From UBA12481 sp012523435 (lineage in GTDB: Bacteria > Bacteroidota > Bacteroidia > Bacteroidales > UBA12481), in NCBI GenBank assembly GCA_028686135.1, contig JAQUCP010000039.1, forward strand, positions 1 through 11,650: a stretch of 11,650 nt of DNA, read 5' to 3'. Numbering within the stretch: the first letter of the stretch is position 1; each line of letters opens with the position of its first letter. This document shows, piece after piece, positions 1 to 6,452 of this stretch. The notes below the pieces were generated by a model. It was not told the origin of the DNA, searched no databases, and saw nothing but the letters and a program-made list of their open reading frames with translations. A program made the translations under genes and the position numbers.

Positions 1-13
1 AAACAATGGTTGC

Positions 14-1106
14 CTAAAGATCTTTCCCAAACTCCATCAGGAAGGCTTTGATAAACCCATTGATCTCTCCATCGAGGACTGCCTGTGTGTTGCCGGTTTC
101 GTATCCGGTGCGGAGGTCTTTGACCATCTTATAAGGGTGCAACACGTACGACCGGATCTGGGAGCCCCACTCGATCTTTTTCTTCGTCGCTTCTACTTTT
201 TGCTTCTCTTCCATCCGCTTGCGCAGCTCTAACTCATAAAGCTGTGAGCGCAGCAGTCGCATGGCATTCTCTCTATTCTTCAGCTGGCTGCGGGTTTCAC
301 TGTTCTCAATGACAATCCCCGAAGGCAGATGCCGCAGGCGAACCGCTGTCTCCACTTTGTTGACATTCTGGCCTCCGTGACCGCCTGAACGATAAGTGTC
401 CCACTCAATATCAGCAGGATTGACTTCAATCTCAATGGTATCATCGATGGCCGGAGAGACAAACACGGATGCAAAGGTGGTGTGCCGTTTGTTGTTTGAA
501 TCGAAGGGAGAGAGGCGCACCAGGCGGTGAACACCATTCTCGGCCTTGAGGTAACCATAGGCGTAATCCCCGACAAACTCCAGCATCACGGATTTGACAC
601 CAGCCTCGTCACCAGCCTGATAATCAATCTCTTTTACTTTATATCCGTTCAGCTCACCCCAACGAATATACATGCGCATCAACATACCAGTCCAGTCGAG
701 ACTCTCTGTCCCGCCAGCTCCCGAGTTGATCCGCATGATGGCCCCCATGGCATCTTCTTCCTTACGGAGCATATTACGGGTTTCGAGATCCTCCACCACC
801 TGCTCTGTTTCGGCATATTGGTGGTCAATCTCCTCCTCAGTCGCTTCACCTCCTTTGTAGAATTCAAAAACAACCTGCAGATCCCCAATGCTTGACTGAG
901 CCTGATCATAAGCTTTGATCCAGCTTTTCAGTACACGGATTTGTTTCATGTGAACCTCAGCTTCTTTCGGGTTATTCCAGAAGCCAGGGTCCTGAGTCTT
1001 CTCTTCTTCAGATTTCAAATCGAGCCGTTTACGGTCGATGTCAAAGATGCCTCCTCAGCGCCTGCCCGCGCTCTGCCAACTCTTTAATCTGGTCAATCGT
1101 TACCAT
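14..1106 (-). CDS. prfB: Peptide chain release factor 2, with programmed +1 frameshift
   Basis: Release factor 2 recognises UGA and UAA stop codons in the ribosomal A site and triggers hydrolysis of peptidyl-tRNA. The gene starts at ATG 1106-1104 (MVTIDQIKELAERGQALRRHL), meets an in-frame TGA at 1043-1041, and continues in the +1 frame as DIDRKRLDLKSEEE to the TAG at 14-16. Frameshifted product: about 363 residues, against 365 in E. coli. The class-II stop-recognition tripeptide SPF lies at about 199-201, and the catalytic GGQ, inside SGGHGGQNVNK, at about 244-246. Both are offset by six from E. coli, as expected for an orthologue. The first in-frame start after the stop (TTG at 1018) would lose the N-terminal part of helical domain 1, so it is not the true start. 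No Shine-Dalgarno sequence precedes the ATG. The gene is divergent from the DUF1343 gene, 50 bp away. The family call is certain; use of the frameshift is inferred from a canonical site. Confidence 0.98.
1040..1055 (-). promoter_or_regulatory. prfB autoregulatory +1 frameshift site
   Basis: On the minus strand the sequence reads AGGAGG-CAT-CTT-TGA-C. The internal Shine-Dalgarno-like AGGAGG occupies 1055-1050, the slippery CTT codon 1046-1044, the in-frame TGA 1043-1041, and the following C is at 1040. Layout and 3-nt spacing match the classical E. coli site (AGGGGG-TAT-CTT-TGA-C). In the known mechanism, scarce RF2 makes the ribosome pause at UGA and peptidyl-tRNA-Leu slips from CUU to UUU, giving full-length RF2; abundant RF2 terminates after 21 residues. 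Translation resumes at GAC (1042-1040). The poor UGA-C termination context is also preserved. Confidence 0.96.
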
Positions 1107-1122
1107 TCGTTTAATTTTGAGA

Positions 1123-1130
1123 CAAAAATA
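1123..1130 (-). promoter_or_regulatory. Candidate prfB -7 promoter element
   Basis: The minus strand reads TATTTTTG, a full match to the Bacteroidota -7 consensus TAnnTTTG, ending 16 nt before the prfB ATG. Transcription would begin within the next few bases, leaving a leader of roughly 10 nt. No TTTG-like -33 element is visible at the usual 19-21 nt distance, so the call rests on one box and on position. Confidence 0.4.
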
Positions 1131-1144
1131 GGCTTTTACATTCG

Positions 1145-1152
1145 TACATTTG
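1145..1152 (+). promoter_or_regulatory. Candidate -7 element for the DUF1343 gene
   Basis: TACATTTG matches the Bacteroidota -7 consensus TAnnTTTG exactly but ends only 4 bases before the ATG at 1157, so a transcript starting from it would be almost or completely leaderless. The nearest upstream TTTG (1116-1119) is 25 nt away, longer than the usual gap. The match could be chance, or the gene could be translated from a leaderless mRNA. Confidence 0.3.
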
Positions 1153-1156
1153 GATT

Positions 1157-2272
1157 ATGTCTATGCAATTTGGTTTGGATAACCTGATAACCTCCGCTGA
1201 GCAGCAAGCTTTACTCCGGGGTCGCATCGCCTACCTTGGCCATGCGGCGGCCGTATCGTGGCGGCTGGAGAGCGGCCTGGATGAACTGGTCGCCCTGTTC
1301 GGTAAGAGGCTCGTTAAAGCTTTCGGTCCGCAACATGGCTTCGGTGCCGTCGTCCAGGATAACATGATTGAAACCGAGCACACGATCCATCCGCTACACC
1401 AAATCCCAGTGTACAGCCTGTACGGTGCAACACGCAAGCCGGACGACCACATGCTGGAGGACATTAACACCTTAGTTATTGATCTTCAAGATGTTGGGAC
1501 TCGCGTTTATACGTACATCTGGACCATGTACCTTGCTCTGGAGGCTTGCGCCGGCCGAAATATCCGGGTGGTGGTGCTGGATCGCCCCAACCCGGTCGGT
1601 GGAGTCATCACCGAAGGAACCCTGCCCGATCCGGGATGGTTCTCATTCGTCTGCATGGCTCCCATCCCCATGCGCCACGGAATGACTATCGGGGAACTGG
1701 CGGTGCGATTTCGGGAGATGAACCGCTGGGATCTCGATCTCCACGTGATCCCGATGATCGGATGGAAGCGCGAAATGCTCTGGCGCGATACCGGCCGCCC
1801 CTGGATCAACCCCTCCCCAAACCTGCCCACTCCCGAAGGATGCCTCCTCTACCCCGGAACCGTGATGCTCGAAGGAACCGTCCTCTCCGAAGGCCGGGGT
1901 ACCACCCGAAGCCTCGAACTGTTCGGCCACCCCGCCATCGAACCATACACGATGAGGGAAGATCTAGTTAACTATCTTAATAATAATAGATTATCAGGAT
2001 TTGTACTCCGTCCGGTTACCTTCAGACCCATGTTCCAAAAACATACCGGAGAGGATTGCGGCGGATATCAGATCCACGTAACCAACCCAAACATCTTCCA
2101 ACCCTGGAACACCATGATCCATATCCTGAAATACCTCTACCATCATACCAATATTCGACCGTTTTGGAGCACTCAACCCTATGAATATCAGCTCGAAGGA
2201 CTGGCATTCGATTGGATCAATGGGACAGATCAGGTGAGGCAATGGATTGAGTCATCAGAGAACAATAAGTAA
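1157..2272 (+). CDS. DUF1343 / NamZ-like (GH171) protein, cytoplasmic form
   Basis: This 371-residue protein matches DUF1343, whose characterised members (NamZ) are exo-beta-N-acetylmuramidases releasing MurNAc from peptidoglycan fragments. Family blocks appear in order: GPQHGF at about 57-62, PVYSLYG, IDLQDVGTRVYTYIWTM, LDRPNPVGG at about 141-149, PIPMRHGMTIGELA, SPNLPTPEG, LSEGRGTTRS and a C-terminal G-x-QIHVTN segment. Unlike the secreted members it starts with polar, charged residues and has no signal peptide. The upstream frame hits a stop at 1118-1120 with no other ATG, so none is hidden. The usual GPEHG motif reads GPQHG here. Substrate is therefore uncertain: it may process imported muropeptides or have another role. 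No Shine-Dalgarno sequence. Composition shifts within the gene from a GC-rich stretch (about 1780-1950) to an AT-rich one (about 1960-2000), with no break in family similarity. The family call is firm; the enzymatic role is inferred. Confidence 0.9.
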   Translation: MSMQFGLDNLITSAEQQALLRGRIAYLGHAAAVSWRLESGLDELVALFGKRLVKAFGPQHGFGAVVQDNMIETEHTIHPLHQIPVYSLYGATRKPDDHMLEDINTLVIDLQDVGTRVYTYIWTMYLALEACAGRNIRVVVLDRPNPVGGVITEGTLPDPGWFSFVCMAPIPMRHGMTIGELAVRFREMNRWDLDLHVIPMIGWKREMLWRDTGRPWINPSPNLPTPEGCLLYPGTVMLEGTVLSEGRGTTRSLELFGHPAIEPYTMREDLVNYLNNNRLSGFVLRPVTFRPMFQKHTGEDCGGYQIHVTNPNIFQPWNTMIHILKYLYHHTNIRPFWSTQPYEYQLEGLAFDWINGTDQVRQWIESSENNK

Positions 2273-2327
2273 GAACTATTTTCAATGAGTCAGGAACTTT
2301 GAGAGATTTAAGCTAATTTGTGGGGAA

Positions 2328-2358
2328 TTTGCACCCTTGGTAGTCTGACCTAAATATT
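2328..2358 (+). promoter_or_regulatory. Weak candidate promoter for the phosphoesterase gene
   Basis: TTTG at 2328-2331 is followed after 19 nt by TAAATATT at 2351-2358, an imperfect TAnnTTTG with two mismatches. It ends 5 nt before the ATG at 2364, so it would give a very short leader. The rest of the 91-bp gap holds no hairpin or other element that I can support. Confidence 0.25.
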
Positions 2359-2363
2359 TTATC

Positions 2364-3239
2364 ATGAAAACAATACGTATATTCTTAATTCTAGCTATCT
2401 TATTTTCCGGCTGCACCCGAGATAAGAGCCCCAAGCCCGATTTCACCTTTGCCTTCTTGACTGATATTCACATCACGCCCGATCGAAATGCTCCGGAAGG
2501 TTTTCAGCAGGCGATCGACACGGTGAATGCGTTAAAGCCCGATTTTGTCCTCACCGGTGGCGACCTGATCATGGATGCGTTGGGTCAGACCCGTGGACGG
2601 GCCGACTCGCTCTATCAGCTTTACCTCGAAATGGCAAAAGGATTTCAGGTTCCGGTGTACAACACCGTAGGCAATCATGAGCTCTTTGCATTCTACACCC
2701 ACAACATCGACACCACGGATGTCGATTACGGCGATCGCATGTACCGCAGGTATATCGGGGATCCTTGGTACTCATTCGACCATAAAGGGTGGCATTTCAT
2801 CAGCCTGAAATCCATCGAGCAAACCCCTACCCGCCGATATCAGGGTGAGATTAACCCTGAACAGCTGGAGTGGCTAAAACAAGACCTCGCTGCGGTTGAT
2901 TCGCTAACCCCGATCATTGTAACAGTCCATATCCCGCTCATCACCGTGTATGATCAGTGGAAACATGGCGGAACCTATACCAATAGTCCGGTTAGCGTCA
3001 TCACCAATGGCAAAGAGGTGATGGATTTGTTACGGACGCGGAATATCAGGCTGATATTGCAAGGCCATCAGCATTATCTCGAAGATCTGGTGGTCGATGG
3101 TGTTCATGTCATCACCGGTGGAGCCGTATCAGCCGGATGGTGGCAGGGTCCCCTGGGCACACTGAAAGAGGGATTTGTGATGGTGAAGATTTTCGGCCAG
3201 GAGATCGATTGGGAATACATAGAGTACCGGAAGGAATAA
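2364..3239 (+). CDS. Calcineurin-like metallophosphoesterase lipoprotein
   Basis: This 291-residue protein carries the full metallophosphoesterase motif set: D34-x-H36, G-G-D67, G-N104-H105-E, V-H189 and G-H235-Q-H237. These residues hold a two-metal centre (typically Mn, Fe or Zn) that hydrolyses phosphomono- or diesters. The N-terminus is a short signal peptide ending in LFSGC, with Cys17 as the likely lipidated residue; Phe at -3 is slightly off the strict lipobox but tolerable. The protein is therefore predicted to be anchored in the envelope, facing the periplasm or outside. The natural substrate cannot be read from the sequence; relatives act on nucleotides, glycerophosphodiesters or phosphorylated sugars. 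It sits between the DUF1343 gene (91 bp upstream) and the GH92 gene (115 bp downstream) on the same strand, which may hint at a scavenging role. No Shine-Dalgarno sequence. Fold and metal-binding calls are strong; substrate is unknown. Confidence 0.9.
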   Translation: MKTIRIFLILAILFSGCTRDKSPKPDFTFAFLTDIHITPDRNAPEGFQQAIDTVNALKPDFVLTGGDLIMDALGQTRGRADSLYQLYLEMAKGFQVPVYNTVGNHELFAFYTHNIDTTDVDYGDRMYRRYIGDPWYSFDHKGWHFISLKSIEQTPTRRYQGEINPEQLEWLKQDLAAVDSLTPIIVTVHIPLITVYDQWKHGGTYTNSPVSVITNGKEVMDLLRTRNIRLILQGHQHYLEDLVVDGVHVITGGAVSAGWWQGPLGTLKEGFVMVKIFGQEIDWEYIEYRKE

Positions 3240-3289
3240 CCGGCAATTTCCCGAATCAGGGGATGATCATGAGGTGTTGATAACTACCC

Positions 3290-3320
3290 TTTGACGGTTT
3301 TGTGGATTTGATTATCCTTG
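3290..3320 (+). promoter_or_regulatory. Candidate Bacteroidota promoter for the GH92 gene
   Basis: TTTG at 3290-3293, then 19 nt, then TATCCTTG at 3313-3320: a one-mismatch copy of the Bacteroidota promoter TTTG-N19-TAnnTTTG. Transcription would start near 3325-3328, giving a leader of about 28 nt before the ATG at 3355. It is the best two-box match in the window and suggests that the mannosidase gene can be transcribed independently of the gene upstream. The purine run AAGAAGGA at 3331-3338 lies too far from the ATG to act as a normal ribosome binding site. Confidence 0.5.
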
Positions 3321-3354
3321 TAAAACCATCAAGAAGGATAACCTCTCATTTGCC

Positions 3355-6300
3355 ATGTGCCGCAAACTGATTTATCTACTGGCATTTGCCTTACTACTAG
3401 GTTCATGTGGCCAGAAGGAAAACCGTGATATCATCAGTTTGGTTGACCCGATGATCGGTACTGATGCCACCGGGAACACCTTCCCGGGCCCCTCGATGCC
3501 CTTCGGCATGGTTCAGCTGAGCCCCGACACCTATAACACTGGCTGTTGCAGCGGCTATCACTACTCGCACAACCGAATCCTTGGGTTTTCGCATACGCAC
3601 CTGAGCGGAACGGGCTGTGCCGATTTCGGGGATATCCTGCTCCTGCCCTTCACCGGGACCACGATACCAAAGGGGTCGGCATTTTCGCATGATCGGGAAC
3701 AGGCATCACCTGGTTATTACAGCGTGTTATTAGATGATTTTCAGATACTTGCAGAACTTACCGTCACCAACCGGGTTGGGCTACACCGATATTCTTTTCC
3801 CCCGGAAGGCAACAAACAGATCCTAGTCGATCTGGAGCACGACATTTCTGGCGATGGCGACATCCCGTTCGACGACTGTTATATCCGCGTGGTTAGTGAC
3901 ACCGAGATTGAAGGATATCGCCACTCTCAAGGCTGGGCTCCCAATCAACACCTCTTTTTTGTTGCCCACTTCTCTGAGCCCTTCACAAAAGCCAGCCTTT
4001 TGCTGAACGACGAAGAATTCGATGGGAAGAACTCCATCACCGGACAATCTGTCAAAGCAGTTCTTACCTTCAATCCAAATCACGATAAACCCGTGATGGT
4101 CAAGGTGGCCCTCTCGGCAGTAAGTCCGGATGGAGCACGTAAGAATCTCGAATCTGAGCTTCCCGGATGGGATTTTGAAGGCACCGTGAATGATGCCGAA
4201 AAGGCCTGGGGACGGATGCTGGAAAAAATCAACATCGAAGACAAAGACAGCGACCGGAAAAAGATCTTTTATACCGCCCTGTACCATACCTTATTGACGC
4301 CCAATCTCTATTCCGATGTGGATGGAAGCTATCGGGGCATGGATAAGCAGATCCACCCGGGCGAAGGGTTCGACTACTACCATGTCTTCTCTCTCTGGGA
4401 TACCTATCGGGCTGTGCATCCACTGTTTAACCTTATTTGCCCCGATCGTAACCTGGATTTCATTCGCACGATGCTGAAGCAGTACGACCAGTCGGGCCTG
4501 CTGCCTGTTTGGGAGCTCGCTGCCTGCGAGAATAACTGTATGATCGGATATCATGCCGTTCCAGTGATGGCGGACGCCTGGCTCAATGGCAACCAGGGCT
4601 TTGATGAAAAGAAAACCCTTGAGGCCATGGTGACCAGCGGCACGCAAAGCATGGAGGGAATAGCCTCCTACCGGAAGCACCAGTTCATTCCCCGCGATCA
4701 CTCCCCCAATTCGGTGTCGAAAGTGTTAGAGTATGCGTATGACGACTGGTGCATTGCCCAGATGGCTCGCTCGATGGGTAATGACTCAATTTATCAGGAG
4801 TATATTCTGCGATCACAATATTGGCGCAACCATTTTGATCCGGAAACTAAACTCATGCGCCCCCGCTATGCCGATGGCCGGTGGCACGCCCCGTTTAACC
4901 CATTCCAGGTCACCATGCTCGATCAGGGAGATTATACCGAAGCCAACGCCTGGCACTACAGCTTTTACGTCCCCCATGATGTTCAAGGCCTCATCGATCT
5001 TCACGGCGGCGACGAACCGTTCATCTCCATGCTCGACTCCTTCTTCACCGTCAAAACAGCAAACCGTCACGCTATCTCCGATTTTGAAGGAATATTCGGA
5101 CAGTACGCCCACGGCAACGAACCCAGCCACCATATCCCCTACCTGTACAATTATGCCGGAGCCCCCTGGAAAACCCAAGAGATTCTGCAACGGGCTATGA
5201 GCGAGTTCTACACCACCGCTCCCGATGGTCTCTGCGGTAATGACGACTGCGGGCAACTATCGGCTTGGTATGTGTTTAGCTCGATGGGCTTCTATCCGGT
5301 CTGCCCGGGCTCTGGCCAGTATGCCATCGGGATCCCGGTTTTCGAGAACATCACCATCAATCTTCCAGAGAATAAGGAGCTGGTTATCAAAGCCTCCGGT
5401 GCCGGTTTAAAAACCCAGGGATCCACCATCAAATATCAGTATATCAAGTCATTAAGATTTAACGAGCAAGATTACCCATACGCTTACCTGAATCACATTG
5501 ATTTAATGAAGGGTGGGAATTTGGAGTTTGTACTGGCATCTGAGCCTAGCGATCATTGGGGTATTGAATCCGGATTTCGGCCCTTTACCCAGCCAATTGA
5601 ACCAGAGAATCAGCTCGAACCATTAGGAGAGGGGCAGCTGTTCATGCCTTACATCAAGCACACGAACGTCTATTTCAGGAGGAGTCACTTGGTAGAGATG
5701 GGCTGTATCTCCCCCGGGGCAAAGATTCATTATACATTAAACGGAACCGAACCCAGGATCACCTCCCCTCAATATCGGGAGCCCTTTGAAATTTCAAGGA
5801 CATCAAGAATCCGAGCAAAAGCTTTTCAGGAGGGCTATCAGGAGAGCGAGACCATGGCCGTAAATTTTTACAGCAGCTCACTCGATCCTGCTTCACCGAT
5901 GGTTCGCCTTCACTATCTGGATCCACCGTTTGGGATCGACTATACCGGAGAACCAACCGATGGGAAATATGCACCGCAATACTCAGCCGGGGGTGATAAA
6001 GCGCTCTGGGATGGTAAAACCGGATCATTCGATTATACCGATGGCCGGTGGCAAGGCTTTGAAGGCAAAGACATGGAGGTTCTGATCAACCTGGGTCGCG
6101 AAATGCCTGTGTGGCGCATCACAGCCGGATTCCTGCAAAGCATGGCAGTATGGATTTTCCATCCGGTGGAGGTAAGCTATTACCTCTCCATGGATGGGAA
6201 GGAGTTTCGCCAAATGGAAGTTATTGATAACTATCCTGATCGCGGCACCATGACTGATGGTGTTCGCTATTTCTCTTCGCTGGTGATGGGAGTACCCGCC

Positions 6301-6405
6301 CGATATGTTAAGGTTCGCGCCAAAAGTGTCGGCATCTGCCCGCCCTGGCATCACGGCGCCGGAAAAAAGGCCTGGCTGTTTGCCGATGAGGTGATTGTGG
6401 AATAA
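3355..6405 (+). CDS. GH92 family exo-alpha-mannosidase lipoprotein
   Basis: GH92 enzymes are calcium-dependent inverting exo-alpha-mannosidases that trim mannose from N-glycans, yeast mannan and related glycans. The 1016-residue protein starts with a lipoprotein signal peptide (lipobox LGSC, Cys18) followed by GQKEN; a K-E pair just after the Cys resembles Bacteroidota surface-export signals, so outer-surface display is plausible. The N-terminal GH92 beta-sandwich (about 25-265) has DPMIGTDATGNTFPGP and GFSHTHLSGTGC. The (alpha/alpha)6 catalytic domain (about 280-740) has SLWDTYRAVHPL, HGNEPSHH with the probable catalytic acid Glu589, and GNDDCGQLSAWY with the acidic pair Asp630/Asp631 expected to act as base. 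The tail adds a chitobiase/hexosaminidase-type module (IHYTLNGTEP at about 791-800) and a final beta-sandwich (about 863-1016) resembling F5/8 type C or discoidin domains, probably for carbohydrate binding. Typical family length is 700-800, so the tail is extra. Linkage specificity cannot be assigned. No SusC/SusD pair is in the window. Confidence 0.96.
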   Translation: MCRKLIYLLAFALLLGSCGQKENRDIISLVDPMIGTDATGNTFPGPSMPFGMVQLSPDTYNTGCCSGYHYSHNRILGFSHTHLSGTGCADFGDILLLPFTGTTIPKGSAFSHDREQASPGYYSVLLDDFQILAELTVTNRVGLHRYSFPPEGNKQILVDLEHDISGDGDIPFDDCYIRVVSDTEIEGYRHSQGWAPNQHLFFVAHFSEPFTKASLLLNDEEFDGKNSITGQSVKAVLTFNPNHDKPVMVKVALSAVSPDGARKNLESELPGWDFEGTVNDAEKAWGRMLEKINIEDKDSDRKKIFYTALYHTLLTPNLYSDVDGSYRGMDKQIHPGEGFDYYHVFSLWDTYRAVHPLFNLICPDRNLDFIRTMLKQYDQSGLLPVWELAACENNCMIGYHAVPVMADAWLNGNQGFDEKKTLEAMVTSGTQSMEGIASYRKHQFIPRDHSPNSVSKVLEYAYDDWCIAQMARSMGNDSIYQEYILRSQYWRNHFDPETKLMRPRYADGRWHAPFNPFQVTMLDQGDYTEANAWHYSFYVPHDVQGLIDLHGGDEPFISMLDSFFTVKTANRHAISDFEGIFGQYAHGNEPSHHIPYLYNYAGAPWKTQEILQRAMSEFYTTAPDGLCGNDDCGQLSAWYVFSSMGFYPVCPGSGQYAIGIPVFENITINLPENKELVIKASGAGLKTQGSTIKYQYIKSLRFNEQDYPYAYLNHIDLMKGGNLEFVLASEPSDHWGIESGFRPFTQPIEPENQLEPLGEGQLFMPYIKHTNVYFRRSHLVEMGCISPGAKIHYTLNGTEPRITSPQYREPFEISRTSRIRAKAFQEGYQESETMAVNFYSSSLDPASPMVRLHYLDPPFGIDYTGEPTDGKYAPQYSAGGDKALWDGKTGSFDYTDGRWQGFEGKDMEVLINLGREMPVWRITAGFLQSMAVWIFHPVEVSYYLSMDGKEFRQMEVIDNYPDRGTMTDGVRYFSSLVMGVPARYVKVRAKSVGICPPWHHGAGKKAWLFADEVIVE

Positions 6406-6452
6406 GCCCACCGGATCCACACGAAAATCCCGTACGGAAGCTCAGTGAATCG

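Noticed and set aside
14..1018. prfB read as a gene starting at TTG 1018, or as a pseudogene because of the TGA at 1043-1041
   Set aside because: The stop lies in the canonical RF2 recoding site and the upstream codons encode the conserved RF2 N-terminus, so the gene is intact.
1546..1971. 141-aa Arg/Pro-rich reading frame overlapping the DUF1343 gene in another frame
   Set aside because: The Arg/Pro-rich, low-complexity content is typical of an off-frame reading of GC-rich coding DNA, and the in-frame DUF1343 motifs explain the region.
1960..2000. AT-rich patch in the DUF1343 gene as a possible insertion or recombination joint
   Set aside because: The reading frame and family similarity continue through it and no repeats flank it.
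3240..3354. 115-bp gap before the GH92 gene checked for a riboswitch or small RNA
   Set aside because: Only a promoter-like pair of boxes is visible; no conserved RNA fold could be recognised by eye.
3823..4287. 154-aa reading frame antisense to the GH92 gene
   Set aside because: It lies wholly within a strongly conserved GH92 coding region and has no recognisable domain; it is a shadow frame.
4733..5256. Overlapping 147-155-aa frames on both strands inside the GH92 gene
   Set aside because: They overlap the catalytic-domain coding region and have no independent start signals or domain features.
6430..6437. CCGTACGG palindrome between the convergent GH92 and flavoprotein-like genes, considered as a terminator
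   Set aside because: An 8-bp palindrome without loop or T-tract cannot form a rho-independent terminator, and no other hairpin is visible in the 47-bp gap.
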